Positions 47,629 through 57,242 of a DNA stretch of 64,000 nt are shown one piece after another. The notes beneath the pieces were generated by a model. The model was not told the DNA's origin. It saw only the letters and a program-made list of their open reading frames with translations, and did not search any database. The stretch comes from Methylobacterium aquaticum (lineage in GTDB: Bacteria; Pseudomonadota; Alphaproteobacteria; Rhizobiales; Beijerinckiaceae), in assembly GCF_016804325.1 (NCBI RefSeq), contig NZ_CP043627.1:5191001-5255000 (forward strand). Reading direction: 5' to 3'. The translations under genes and the position numbers were made by a program. Each line of letters starts with the position of its first letter. The first letter of the stretch is position 1.

Positions 47629-48824
47629 TTCGCTCCGCCGCCACCCCGCTCCGCGAGGTGATCCTCGAGGGGATCGGCAATCTGCAGGCTCTCAGGGGCC
47701 GTACCCGTCTCGCTCTGGTCGGGATCGCCATCGGGACGGCCGCCGTGATCGCCATGCTGCATGTCGGTCACAACGCGCGGGCCGAGGCCCTGCGCCAGTT
47801 CGAGGCACTGGGCGTCGATCTCGTCGGCATCACACCCCGCGGCGACGGACTTGCCACGACGGGACTTTCGCCGGACCTCGTTCGGGAGCTTCCCGCCCGC
47901 GGTCTCGGGCTCGCCGAGGCGATCCCGCTGATCGGGTCCGGCGGGGTGATGCGGGTCGGGCGATCCGTCATCCACGCGAGTGTCGTCGCAGCCGCGGATG
48001 GCCTCTACGGCCTCGCCAAGGCCCCGCTCGCCTCCGGGCGCCGCACCTCGGACCTCGACCGGTCCGCGCCGTTCGCCGTGCTCGGCGTCGACCTCGCCCA
48101 GGAGGTCGGCGCCGCGGCCGGGGCCCCGGTGCAGGTCGGCCAGACGGTCACCCTCGACGACCAGGCGCTGACCGTCGTCGGGGTCCTCGCCGCCACGCCG
48201 TCCAATCCCATCCTCGGCCTCGACCTGAACCGCTCCGTCGTGCTGCCCTTCGCGGCGGCCCGCCGCCTCGTGCCCGACCCGCAGATCACCACCGTCGCCG
48301 CGCGGCTCGCACCCGCCGCGGACGACCAGGCGACCGCCCGGCAGGTCGCCGCCTACCTTCAGGCCCGCCTGCGCTCGGGCACCGTGCATGTCCAGACCGC
48401 CCGCCAGCTGATCGACGGCCTCGAGGAGCAGATGCGCATCTACGGCCTGCTGCTCGTGGGGATCGGCGCGGTCTCCCTCGTCGTCGGCGGCGTCGGCGTG
48501 ATGAACGTCATGCTGATGAGCGTCCTGGAGCGGCGGCGCGAGATCGGCCTGCGCCTGGCCCTCGGCGCCCGCCGCCGGGACATTCGCGCGATGTTCCTCA
48601 CCGAGGCGCTGATCCTGGCGGCCCTGGGCTCCCTTGCCGGGATCGGCGTCGGCACCTGCGCCGGCTGGGCGTTCGCGCACCTGTCGGGCTGGACGTTCCT
48701 GGCCGCCCCCCTGGCGCTGCCGCTCGGGGGCGCCATGGCACTCGCCGTCGGCCTCTTCTTCGGCAGCTATCCCGCGGAGCGGGCCGCCCGGCTCGACCCG
48801 ATCGCCGCCCTGCGGACGGAGTAG
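47625..48824 (+). CDS. MacB-type ABC transporter permease
   Basis: 399 aa. One N-terminal membrane helix (RTRLALVGIAIGTAAVIAML), a periplasmic domain of about 220 residues, and three C-terminal helices form the FtsX/MacB architecture. Conserved motifs are GVGVMNVMLMSVLERRREIG and LRLALGARRRDIRAMFLTEA. Here the ATPase is a separate protein rather than fused as in E. coli MacB. With the adjacent membrane fusion and outer-membrane proteins it should form a tripartite efflux or peptide/antibiotic export system; substrate unknown. Confidence 0.9.
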   Translation: MIRSAATPLREVILEGIGNLQALRGRTRLALVGIAIGTAAVIAMLHVGHNARAEALRQFEALGVDLVGITPRGDGLATTGLSPDLVRELPARGLGLAEAIPLIGSGGVMRVGRSVIHASVVAAADGLYGLAKAPLASGRRTSDLDRSAPFAVLGVDLAQEVGAAAGAPVQVGQTVTLDDQALTVVGVLAATPSNPILGLDLNRSVVLPFAAARRLVPDPQITTVAARLAPAADDQATARQVAAYLQARLRSGTVHVQTARQLIDGLEEQMRIYGLLLVGIGAVSLVVGGVGVMNVMLMSVLERRREIGLRLALGARRRDIRAMFLTEALILAALGSLAGIGVGTCAGWAFAHLSGWTFLAAPLALPLGGAMALAVGLFFGSYPAERAARLDPIAALRTE

Positions 48825-48829
48825 CCGGC

Positions 48830-50350
48830 GTGCCCCGTATCGCGGCCGTCGCCCTCGGCCTGGCGGGCCTCCTCTCGGGTGTCCTCTCGGGGCGGGCCGT
48901 CGCTGCCCGGGCTCCCAGGGCCCCTCTCGCCGTGGAGCCGGCGCGGACGGTCAAGCCCGTGACGGCGACAGCCAAGCCACGCACGCCATCCCGGGAGCCG
49001 GCGGCCGGCGACATCCCCCTGACGGTCGCCGACGCCGTGTTCATGGCCCTGCGCGAGAACCGCACGATCCGCAGCGCCTACGTCGATCGCGTCGCCCAGA
49101 AGTTCGACCTGCGGGTGGTCGAGGACCGCTTCACCCCGCAATTCGGCGTCACGGGCGGCGTCCTGCGCCAGCGCATCGCCGGCGTCACCACGACCAGCCT
49201 GAGCGTGACGCCGGGTGTGACGACGCTCCTGCCCAGCGGCGGCACCGTCGGCTTCGGCTGGACCGAACAGGCTAGCGACACCCCCGGCCTGCGCACGCGC
49301 TCGTCCGCCGGCGTGCTGTCGGTGTCCCAGCCCCTCCTGCGCGGGGCCGGCGTCGAGGTCACCATGGCGCCGGTCCTGTCGGCGCGCCTCGGCGAGCGCA
49401 TCAACCGGCTGCGCCTGAAGGCCACGGTGTCCGAGACGATCGGGCAAGTGATCTTCTCCTACCGCGACCTGCTCCGTGCCCAGGAGGACCTCCGCCTCGC
49501 CCACGCCGCCGTGGACCGCGCCGAGACCCTGCTCGACATCAACCGGACCCTGATCACCGCCGGCCGCATGGCCGCGGTCGATGTCGTCCAGACCGAGGCC
49601 GACCTGGAGAACCGGCGCATCCGGGTCCTGGAGGCGACCCGCACCCTCGACACGGCCCGCCTCCGGCTCCTGGATCTTCTCGCCCTCGACCTCGGCACCC
49701 CGATCGTCGCGCGAGAGAGCATCAGTCCGGCGCGGGTGACCACGCGTCTCCCCGACCTGATGCAGGTCGCACTTGCACAGCGACCGGATTACCTGAGCCA
49801 GCGTGACGTCATCGAGCAGAACCGGCTCGGGCTCGTCGTCGCCCGGAACGAGCGGCTCTGGGACCTGTCGGTCTTCGGCACCGGCACGCTGGGTCGCACC
49901 AGCGTCAGCGGCGCCGCCTCGAGCACGACCGGCGTTGCCGACATGACGGTCGGCCTCGCCTTCACCGCTCCGCTCAACGACCTGCGACGCGAGCAGCCGG
50001 CTGTCCAGGCGGGTGCGAGCCTGCGGAACGCCGAGTTGCAGCTCGAGGCGATCCGCCAGGGCGTCGAGATGCAGATCCGCAACTCCGCCACCGAGATCGA
50101 CATCCGCTGGCGCCAGTTCGAGGGATCCCGTCGCGCACGCGACCTCGCAGCCCGGGCCGTCGAGATCGAGAAGGAGAAGCTGAAGGTCGGCCGCTCGGCG
50201 AACTTCCAGGTGCGCTCGCTGGAGAACGATCTTCGTGCGTCCGAGAGCCAGCAGCTGAACGCCGTCATCGGCTACCTCAATGCGCTGACGCTGCTCGACG
50301 TCCAACTGGGAACCACGCTCGAGACATGGCACATCGCCCTCAGGGAGTAG
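48830..50350 (+). CDS. TolC-family outer-membrane efflux protein
   Basis: 506 aa with a GTG start five bases after the permease stop. An N-terminal hydrophobic signal (VALGLAGLLSGVLSGRAVAA) and Pro-rich linker precede the outer-membrane-factor domain. Two coiled-coil repeats are visible, one around VIFSYRDLLRAQEDLRLAHA and one around MQIRNSATEIDIRWRQFEGS. The open frame extends far upstream inside the permease gene, but that part is a shadow. It supplies the exit channel of the tripartite exporter. Confidence 0.88.
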   Translation: MPRIAAVALGLAGLLSGVLSGRAVAARAPRAPLAVEPARTVKPVTATAKPRTPSREPAAGDIPLTVADAVFMALRENRTIRSAYVDRVAQKFDLRVVEDRFTPQFGVTGGVLRQRIAGVTTTSLSVTPGVTTLLPSGGTVGFGWTEQASDTPGLRTRSSAGVLSVSQPLLRGAGVEVTMAPVLSARLGERINRLRLKATVSETIGQVIFSYRDLLRAQEDLRLAHAAVDRAETLLDINRTLITAGRMAAVDVVQTEADLENRRIRVLEATRTLDTARLRLLDLLALDLGTPIVARESISPARVTTRLPDLMQVALAQRPDYLSQRDVIEQNRLGLVVARNERLWDLSVFGTGTLGRTSVSGAASSTTGVADMTVGLAFTAPLNDLRREQPAVQAGASLRNAELQLEAIRQGVEMQIRNSATEIDIRWRQFEGSRRARDLAARAVEIEKEKLKVGRSANFQVRSLENDLRASESQQLNAVIGYLNALTLLDVQLGTTLETWHIALRE

Positions 50351-51678
50351 CGGAAGGGCCGGCGCCGGTCGCCCCCGATGCCGCCGGCACCGTCGAGGCC
50401 CGGGCCGTCCGCATCAGGACCGGGCTGGGTGTCGCCTGCGCCGCGGCTGTGTTCGTGATCGCGGCACTGGTCGGGAATCGGGACACGGCCGAACCGAACC
50501 CCGGCGGTCCTGCCGGACCGGACGTGGCAGCCGGCGAGCGGACGATCGCCGTTGCGCGGGTTGCCGTGTCGTCCTCGATCACCCTCGTCGGGACGGTCGG
50601 ACCGGGCAAGACGGTCGCGGCGGTGGCACCGTTCGACGGCGTCATCGGTGAGCGGCGGGCGCAGCTCGGCGCACCGGTCGAGGCCGGCGACGTCCTCGTG
50701 GTGATGGAGGCCGGCGAGGTGGGGACCCGGCTGCGGGAGGCGCAAGCCGCCTCCTTGAAGAGCGCGATGGCGGTCGCCCTCCTCGACCGCTGGGCTGACA
50801 GCCCGGACGTCGTCCGGGCCCGGCGCGCGCTGGAAGCCGCCGAGGCGAGCCTGCTGCTGAACCAGCGTCAGGTCGCGGAGACCAAGAAGCTGCTCGACCG
50901 CGGGATCGTCTCCCGCAACGAGTATGACGGCCTCGTGCAGCAGCGCGACATGCAGCGCAACACCGTGGCCGGGGCCCGGCTGGACCTGCAGGCCGCCCTC
51001 GACCGCGGCAGCGCCGACAACCGCCGCCTCGCCGAGTTCGAGCTGCAAAACGCAACATCGCGCCTCGCCGACCTCCAGGCACAAGCGGATGGCGGCGTCG
51101 TCCGCGCGCCCGTCGCCGGCATCGTCACCCGGCCTCCCGCCGGCGGGCAGAGCGGATCTCCACCGGTCACGATCGAGGCCGGAGCGCGCCTCTCGCGCGG
51201 CCAGCCACTATTCTCGATCGCCGACACCACGACCCTGGTGGTGATCGGCCGAGCCGACGAAATCGACGTCAACCGGATCCGGATCGGGCAGGCCGTCTCG
51301 ATCCGGGGGGACGCATTCCCGGGCGACCCGATACCCGGGCGCATCGTCGCGATCAGCGCGGAGGCCGATGCCGGCCCTGCCGGCGGCCGTATCCCGACCT
51401 TCGAGGTCCGCGCCGCCTTTTCCGGCCGGGCCAATGCCAGGCCCCATCCCATCCGGATCGGCATGTCGGCCCGGATGGAGATCGAGACCGCGGCGAATCC
51501 GGGCGCGATCGTCGTGCCGATCGAGGCCGTCCAGGATCCTGCGACTCGGCCGAGCGTCCGGGTCCGCGATCCGCGAAACGACGCGATCGAGTCTCGCAGC
51601 GTCGTGCTCGGCCCGACCAACGCGCGAGGCATCGAGATCGTGGAAGGTCTCGAACCCGGTGACATCGTCATCTATTGA
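50326..51678 (+). CDS. HlyD/MacA-type membrane fusion protein
   Basis: 450 aa; its start overlaps the outer-membrane protein gene by 25 bp. One membrane helix (GVACAAAVFVIAALVG) is followed by a lipoyl half-motif (VAPFDGVIGERRAQLGAPVE), a helical hairpin of about 120 residues, the second lipoyl half (GGVVRAPVAGIVTRPPAG), and beta-barrel and membrane-proximal domains. It links the permease to the outer-membrane channel. Confidence 0.9.
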   Translation: MAHRPQGVAEGPAPVAPDAAGTVEARAVRIRTGLGVACAAAVFVIAALVGNRDTAEPNPGGPAGPDVAAGERTIAVARVAVSSSITLVGTVGPGKTVAAVAPFDGVIGERRAQLGAPVEAGDVLVVMEAGEVGTRLREAQAASLKSAMAVALLDRWADSPDVVRARRALEAAEASLLLNQRQVAETKKLLDRGIVSRNEYDGLVQQRDMQRNTVAGARLDLQAALDRGSADNRRLAEFELQNATSRLADLQAQADGGVVRAPVAGIVTRPPAGGQSGSPPVTIEAGARLSRGQPLFSIADTTTLVVIGRADEIDVNRIRIGQAVSIRGDAFPGDPIPGRIVAISAEADAGPAGGRIPTFEVRAAFSGRANARPHPIRIGMSARMEIETAANPGAIVVPIEAVQDPATRPSVRVRDPRNDAIESRSVVLGPTNARGIEIVEGLEPGDIVIY

Positions 51679-51805
51679 CGCAGGGAATCAGAGAATTTAT
51701 CAAGATACAGTATTTATTGCCAACATGGAAATATGTTTTTCAATTTTCAAATTCTTCGATGAAGTTACTGCCCGACAACATAATGAGAATGCCCGGGATA
51801 AAATC

Positions 51806-52540
51806 ATGACCGATAATGAATTCGAGCAAGTTATCGCGCACATCGAAGCCGCCCGCACGCTTGGCGACCTCTGCGATGTCATTCATACGTTGCGCGAACG
51901 GTTCGGCCTCGCTCACGTCGCCTATCACGCAATGGTTCTTCCTGATGGCAACCTGCTCGATCCGATCGTGCTTCAGACCTATGACAGAAAGTGGGTCGAT
52001 CGTTACATTGCTAAAAATTATCATCGCATAGATCCGGTCCTGCAGGAGGTATGGAAAGGATTTCTGCCTATCGATTGGTCGATGATCGACCGCACCTCGA
52101 CATCGGTGCAGCATTTCTTCGGCGAGGCCGAGACCTACGGCGTCGGTTCGAGGGGCCTGACGTTTCCGATTCGTGGTCCGGGCGGTGAGCGCGCCGTGTT
52201 GACCGTCACGACCAACCTTCCTGAGCCAGAATGGCATTCTCGTCGGCTGTCGTACATGCGCGACTTCCAGCTTCTGGCACAATTCTTTCATGACCGGGCC
52301 ATCAACTTGGCCGGAGGGCGGCCGAAACGCTGCCTGCTCTCGGCGCGCGAGGCGGAGAGCCTCAGATTGGCCGCGGCTGGGCGCCATATCAAACAGATCG
52401 CCGACGAACTTCAAATCTCCGTCAGCGCCATTCAGCTCTACCTCCGCAACGCCCGCCGCAAGTTAGGTTGCGCGAGCCTTACCGAAGCGGCCGTCAAGGC
52501 CGGCAGGCTGGATCTCTTGATCGATCATCGCTGCTCGTAG
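51806..52540 (+). CDS. LuxR-type quorum-sensing regulator (no luxI nearby)
   Basis: 244 aa, the normal LuxR length, from MTDNEFEQVIAHIEA; an in-frame ATG at 51725 would add 27 residues. The autoinducer-binding domain keeps the TraR key positions: Trp63, Tyr67, Asp76, Pro77, Trp91 and a Gly near 117 (RGLTFPI). The C-terminal HTH (about 178-235) reads LSAREAESLRLAAAGRHIKQ. It should bind an acyl-homoserine lactone and control promoters nearby. It lies 127 bp after the export operon on the same strand. No AHL synthase gene is in the window, so it may be a solo regulator. Confidence 0.9.
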   Translation: MTDNEFEQVIAHIEAARTLGDLCDVIHTLRERFGLAHVAYHAMVLPDGNLLDPIVLQTYDRKWVDRYIAKNYHRIDPVLQEVWKGFLPIDWSMIDRTSTSVQHFFGEAETYGVGSRGLTFPIRGPGGERAVLTVTTNLPEPEWHSRRLSYMRDFQLLAQFFHDRAINLAGGRPKRCLLSAREAESLRLAAAGRHIKQIADELQISVSAIQLYLRNARRKLGCASLTEAAVKAGRLDLLIDHRCS

Positions 52541-53466
52541 CGCCTATCATTGCCCGATGCAGGAAAGTCTTGTATCGTCAGAATGAGTTGCATTTTGCGC
52601 ATTCGGTCAAATTTCGGACCGAAAAAATAATGTTTCTTCTATTAATCGAAGCGCATTGTACTTGCATTCACGTCAGTAACACATCTATTTTTAAGCAAGG
52701 CCAATCGAAATTAAATCTGTTTATCGCGATCAGCAGAATATGACAGCAAATCAGGCCCGCATAACAACCAAGACCCACCGCTTACGCTGTCGAAAGTCGG
52801 TGTTAACCCGATTAATTGATTCGCCAAGTCAGATATTGAAATATTTAAAAAATACCGGCAAAGCCATCAAAGAAGGCAATATTTTCAATCAGGATTGTAA
52901 TATCGGAGCCTGTTTATTGACTCAAGCACTTGCTCCCACACACGACCTCATCCTGAGGTTTCAGTCGATTGAAAATCGACTGACCTCGAAGGAGGGTTCC
53001 AGGGATCGCGGAGACTTCTGGAGTCCGCCTTCGAGGCTCCTTTCAATCGCCCTCAGGATGAGGTCGCGAGAGGGATGGAAAAGGTCGTTGCAGCTAAATT
53101 TTCGCAAGCCAAACAGGCTCTCAGCACGTCGCAGGAACGCACTATTTTCCTGGTGCAATTGACGAAATGCGAAATTTTTAATCTTTCGATCACGATGGTC
53201 AGTCTCGTTCGATTGGCGCTGTCCGATCTCGGTCGACACGTGGCGGAACGCCGTCATCCCGAGACGAAGTCCCCCTCATCGTCGACGGGGACGCCTCGGC
53301 ACGCCATCGGGCCCGGGCGTTCCACGTCCCGGACCTCGGAGCGGCGGGCCCTGGCGTCAGTTCACATCGTTGTCGATCGAGGTCGGTTCGTTTTGGTACA
53401 GCGGTCTTGCCGAGCCAGTCGAAATATAATCTCGCCGCTCCACGATACCATCCGGGGAGATGCGGA
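52541..53466. other. Gene-poor region containing palindromic repeat copy 2
   Basis: 926 bp between luxR-type and chaperone genes. 52560-52900 is AT-rich. A frame from 52740 crosses the palindromic repeat and is judged spurious. 53120-53466 shows nothing recognisable on either strand. Confidence 0.4.
52906..53120. repeat. MITE-like palindromic repeat, copy 2
   Basis: 215 bp with terminal inverted repeats GAGCCTGTTT (52906-52915) and AAACAGGCTC (53111-53120). The inner palindrome has arms CGACCTCATCCTGAGG and CCTCAGGATGAGGTCG and a central CTCGAAGGAGGGTTCCAGGG, closely matching copy 1 at 41474-41723. It is shorter and more diverged in the outer arms. Confidence 0.75.
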
Positions 53467-54252
53467 CTATTGATGCGGTTGCACTTGAGAGTTTGGATCA
53501 ATATAATATGTGCTATCAATATTTGAATCGCAGGACATGCTATTCATTTGATGTTCAAGAACTTTCCCACTTTTTAGGGCTGTTCTTATAAAAATTTTGG
53601 CTGAACTTGAGCAGTCGCGTGCGGATATCTGAAACGCATACTCCGTCCGATTGCCGGGGAGCACGTACCATCCAGGCTGGCTGATGACGAATATTTCTTT
53701 GTCGGTCGCGTCGACTCCCTGAACGACGATATTTTCGACGAATGAATGAAGCGTCCCTTTGTTTTCCAGCCTTACTTTCATGATTCCAGCGCGGGGTGAG
53801 GAGAATACTTGCCTCATATTTATCAATTTTTCCTTTGGATTTATGAATATCGGCAAGTTATAATTAAATGATACTGTCAATTTATCTTTTTCGATCGGGG
53901 CAGAAGATAATATCATTCTGTATGAATCTTCCTGTCGTATCGATGCCACGTATCTCCTTCGTATGGTGATAATTTTATATTTTCTTGGCGATAACCGAAC
54001 CTCGGCATGCGAAACGATGATGGCACGGGTTGGCGTCAGTCGTTGAACGCCTCGCTGGTCGTGAGTCCAACGAAAAACTTTGATGCGCCACGTGATGGGA
54101 TGGATCTCATGATTAGTGATTTTCATCTGTACATTGTTTTTATAATGCGGAATGTTCATGATGCTCGGATCGAACAGGAGTTCGCTTGCCCATGTGCTGG
54201 CACAGGGAAACACGGCCGCACAACCAGCAATCATCGAGGCGATAAATTTCAT
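53467..54252 (-). CDS. PapD-like periplasmic pilus chaperone
   Basis: 261 aa. A signal peptide (MKFIASMIAGCAAVFPCAST, cleavage near WAS-E) is followed by an N-terminal immunoglobulin-like domain that recalls fimbrial chaperones: SIMNIPHYKNNVQMKITN, then TWRIKVFRWTHDQ and SPRKYKIITIRRRYVASIRQ. A second beta domain follows. Such chaperones complete the fold of pilus or spore-coat-U type subunits. No usher gene is nearby. Codon use is AT-rich against the host, a sign of transfer. It lies 77 bp downstream of the FlhE-like gene. Confidence 0.72.
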   Translation of the reverse strand: MKFIASMIAGCAAVFPCASTWASELLFDPSIMNIPHYKNNVQMKITNHEIHPITWRIKVFRWTHDQRGVQRLTPTRAIIVSHAEVRLSPRKYKIITIRRRYVASIRQEDSYRMILSSAPIEKDKLTVSFNYNLPIFINPKEKLINMRQVFSSPRAGIMKVRLENKGTLHSFVENIVVQGVDATDKEIFVISQPGWYVLPGNRTEYAFQISARDCSSSAKIFIRTALKSGKVLEHQMNSMSCDSNIDSTYYIDPNSQVQPHQ

Positions 54253-54328
54253 AAGATCTTCTCATGAATAAAATGATGGACGTGACGAGAAATCGCGATT
54301 TCTAATCACGCCCACCGCTTCGTTTAGA

Positions 54329-54805
54329 TTATTGAATATAATTGACACTCAGGTTGACGTTCTGGCTGCCATTAAGAGGGCCATTGGCAAACACTTTGGT
54401 TTGCGAGCTGTTGGCGATGAACGAGAACGTCCATGACGCCCCGGCCGACAAGCCGTTCCAATATGTGTCGTTACTGACCTGCGTGGTTGTATATCCGCAT
54501 TTTCCACTGGTGCATATTTTAGCCTGCACAGTCCATGAACTGGGATTTCGCGAGTTGTAGGGCAGGGAGTTGTACCCCCACCTCACATTTGCTCCTGAAA
54601 TTTTAGCGGAGGTTGATGTTCCGATGAGGGAGTTGATCGGCCCTGACATGTTATACCAGTAATTCGTCTGGTATATTGCGGGGTGTGGACCGCTGTTTCC
54701 CCAACTGCCATTGGCCGCGCCCGCATCGTCGACGGCGATGAAGCCGAGGGCGAGGGCGACCACCGATTTGACGAGCGCCATATTCACCGTCTTGAAGTCA
54801 ATCAT
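54329..54805 (-). CDS. Secreted FlhE-like protein
   Basis: 158 aa from MIDFKTVNMALVKSVVALAL, a signal peptide ending near DDAGA-A. The mature part has GSWGNSGPHPAIYQ, VRWGYNSLP, AKICTSGKCGYTTTQ and a C-terminal VNLSVNYIQ, matching the pattern of FlhE-type periplasmic proteins: a two-Cys central loop and a VNY end. FlhE is linked to flagellar export in enterics, but no flagellar genes are here. The next gene is a pilus-type chaperone, so a pilus-associated secreted subunit is an alternative. AT-rich coding. Confidence 0.5.
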   Translation of the reverse strand: MIDFKTVNMALVKSVVALALGFIAVDDAGAANGSWGNSGPHPAIYQTNYWYNMSGPINSLIGTSTSAKISGANVRWGYNSLPYNSRNPSSWTVQAKICTSGKCGYTTTQVSNDTYWNGLSAGASWTFSFIANSSQTKVFANGPLNGSQNVNLSVNYIQ

Positions 54806-55433
54806 GCGATTTTCATCCTCTTGAGATGGCAAAGACTTCGTCACAAGAACAAGCCGCTCCAGATATGGCGATCATATCCCTGTCAAATGCCAAAGCTACA
54901 GTCGTCACGCGGTAGCTTGGCGCTCCAAATCCTGCGATTTGTTGCGGCAACGCAAAAAATCCCTTTCAGCAACAAGGGGCAACTGCGTTTTTTAACATAT
55001 TGACAAGTTTTTTAACTCATGACAGATTCGAATGGGACGACTAAACTCAAATGAATGATAAGGCCCGCCGTGACCTCCTCGCCTCCGTCGAGAGCGATTG
55101 CGAGCGGCAGCGACTCCACTCGGCTCTCGGCTCCATCACACCCGAGCCGTCCGAGCGGAACGCAGGCTGATCCCCGTATCCGCGAAAACCGGGGAGGGTC
55201 AGGAACCCGGACCCATCCTTTTTCCAAGACAACCCTGCCCTCTCCGGGGCAGGTCGCGGTGAAACCTCGCTCACCTGCCTCGACCGAACCTGCCTCGATC
55301 GAGGCGCCGCGCCGCCGGCCCCCAGGCGCAAAACTTTATCTGCGGCCCCCGATGGTGTAGGCGCGGCGATCCGTTCCGCCCGCCCGCGGCGTGCGCCCTC
55401 CCCGGGGCGACGCCGCCCCCGAGGTCGCTCCCG
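54806..55433. other. Intergenic region upstream of trpA
   Basis: 628 bp without a supported gene. The left part (to about 55050) is AT-rich and should contain the promoter of the FlhE-like gene on the minus strand. The right part is host-like GC-rich and should contain the trpA promoter. A minus frame at 55012-55227 has no coding character. Confidence 0.35.
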
Positions 55434-56264
55434 ATGTCCACCCGCCTCGCCGACACCTTCGCCCGCTGCCGCGCGGACAAGCGCGCCGCCCTCGTCACCT
55501 ACGTGATGGCCGGCGATCCCGACCCCGAGACCTCGCTCCAGGTGCTGCGCGCCCTGCCGGAAGCCGGGGCCGACATCGTCGAGTTCGGCCTGCCCTTCAC
55601 CGATCCGATGGCCGACGGGCCGGCGATCCAGGCGGCAGGCCTGCGGGCGCTCAAGGTCGGCCAGACCCTCGCCGGCACCCTCGAGCTGATGCGCCGCTTC
55701 CGGGCCGGGAATGCCGGCACGCCGGTGATCCTGATGGGCTACTACAACCCGATCTACACCTACGGCGTCGCCCGCTTCCTCGACGAGGCCAAGACGGCCG
55801 GCATCGACGGGCTGATCGTGGTCGACCTGCCGCCGGAGGAGGACGACGAGCTCTGCCTGCCGACGCTCGAGGCCGGCCTCGCCTTCATCCGTCTCGCCAC
55901 CCCGACCACCGACGAGGCCCGCCTGCCGGCGGTGCTCGCGAACACCTCGGGCTTCGTCTACTACGTGTCGATCACCGGCATCACCGGCACGGCGACCCCG
56001 GATTTCGGCGTGGTCGGCGGCGCGGTCGAGCGCATCCGCCGCCACACCGACCTGCCGGTGGTGGTGGGCTTCGGCGTCAAGAGCGGCGAGCACGCCGCGT
56101 CGATCGCCCGCTACGCCGACGGCGTCGTGGTCGGCTCGGCGATCGTCGACGCGCTCGCCCGCACCCTCGACGGCGAGGGCCGGGCCGGCGCGGGCTCGGT
56201 CGAGGCGGTGACGACGCTCGTGCGCGATCTCGCCGCCGGCGTGCGCGCCGGCCGGGCGGGCTGA
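55434..56264 (+). CDS. trpA: Tryptophan synthase alpha subunit
   Basis: 276 aa TIM-barrel enzyme that cleaves indole-3-glycerol phosphate to indole and glyceraldehyde 3-phosphate, passing indole to TrpB. Catalytic Glu50 and Asp61 lie in [18 protein letters not shown]. The phosphate-binding segment [13 protein letters not shown] and [10 protein letters not shown] are intact. trpB is usually upstream, but here the upstream DNA is an accessory block. accD follows after 51 bp. Confidence 0.96.
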   Translation: MSTRLADTFARCRADKRAALVTYVMAGDPDPETSLQVLRALPEAGADIVEFGLPFTDPMADGPAIQAAGLRALKVGQTLAGTLELMRRFRAGNAGTPVILMGYYNPIYTYGVARFLDEAKTAGIDGLIVVDLPPEEDDELCLPTLEAGLAFIRLATPTTDEARLPAVLANTSGFVYYVSITGITGTATPDFGVVGGAVERIRRHTDLPVVVGFGVKSGEHAASIARYADGVVVGSAIVDALARTLDGEGRAGAGSVEAVTTLVRDLAAGVRAGRAG

Positions 56265-56315
56265 GGCGACAGACCCCATATCACCGAACACGATTCCGAC
56301 GACCGAGGAGCGATC

Positions 56316-57242
56316 ATGGTCGAGGCGATGAACTGGATCTCCGAGGTCGTGCGGCCGAAGATCAAGACGCTGTTCAAGCGCGAGACGCCGGAGAACCTCT
56401 GGGTGAAATGCCCGGAGACCGGCCAGATGGTGTTCCACAAGGAGGTGGAGGCCAATGGCTGGGTGATCCCCGGCTCCGAGCATCACCTGCGCATCACCGC
56501 GCAGCAGCGCCTGAAGCTGATGTTCGACCAGGGCACCTGGCTCGACGTGCCGCTGCCCGACGCGCCGGCCGACCCCCTGAAGTTCCGCGACGAGAAGCGC
56601 TACGCCGACCGGCTCAAGGATGCCCGCGCCAAGACCGGGATGACCGATGCGTTCAAGGTCGGGTTCGGGCGCGTCGGCGGCCTGCCGATGACGCTGGCGG
56701 TGCAGGATTTCGGCTTCATGGGCGGCTCGCTCGGCATGGCGGCCGGCGAGGCCTTCGTGCGCGGCGCCGAGACCGCGCTCGAGAAACGCACCCCCTACGT
56801 GCTGTTCGCGGCCTCCGGCGGCGCGCGGATGCAGGAGGGCATCCTGTCGCTGATGCAGATGCCCCGCACCACCGTGGCGGTGCGCCGGCTTAACCAGGCC
56901 CGCCTGCCCTACATCGTGGTGCTGACGAACCCGACCACCGGCGGCGTCACCGCCTCCTACGCCATGCTCGGCGACGTGCATCTCGCCGAGCCGGGGGCGC
57001 TGATCGGATTTGCCGGCCCGCGGGTGATCGAGCAGACCATCCGCGAGAAGCTGCCCGACGGCTTCCAGCGCGCCGAGTACCTGAAGGAGCACGGCATGGT
57101 CGACCAGGTCGTGCATCGGCGCGACCTGAAGGTCACCATCGCGCGCCTGTGCGGGCTGCTGATGCAGGTGCCGGCGGACGGCCTGGCACCGGCCGAGGCC
57201 AAGGTGGAGCCGAAGCCCGAGGTCAAGGCCGTGCCGGCGTGA
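56316..57242 (+). CDS. accD: Acetyl-CoA carboxylase carboxyltransferase subunit beta
   Basis: 308 aa. With AccA it transfers the carboxyl group from carboxybiotin to acetyl-CoA, the first step of fatty acid synthesis. The crotonase-fold core is clear: [39 protein letters not shown] and [18 protein letters not shown]. The N-terminal zinc-ribbon region ([17 protein letters not shown]) keeps only one of the four Cys found in E. coli AccD, a pattern I associate with alphaproteobacterial AccD. Start ATG after a GAGGAGCG sequence. Confidence 0.96.
   Translation: MVEAMNWISEVVRPKIKTLFKRETPENLWVKCPETGQMVFHKEVEANGWVIPGSEHHLRITAQQRLKLMFDQGTWLDVPLPDAPADPLKFRDEKRYADRLKDARAKTGMTDAFKVGFGRVGGLPMTLAVQDFGFMGGSLGMAAGEAFVRGAETALEKRTPYVLFAASGGARMQEGILSLMQMPRTTVAVRRLNQARLPYIVVLTNPTTGGVTASYAMLGDVHLAEPGALIGFAGPRVIEQTIREKLPDGFQRAEYLKEHGMVDQVVHRRDLKVTIARLCGLLMQVPADGLAPAEAKVEPKPEVKAVPA

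Noticed and set aside
46930..51678. Reading the export operon as the type I secretion system for the RTX proteins
   Set aside because: The ATPase and permease are of MacB type, not the fused HlyB-type exporter with a peptidase-like domain; RTX export through MacB-type systems is not established.
52740..53162. 140-codon plus-strand frame downstream of the luxR-type gene
   Set aside because: Its second half lies entirely inside the palindromic repeat, and its first half is AT-rich sequence without coding character or ribosome-binding site.
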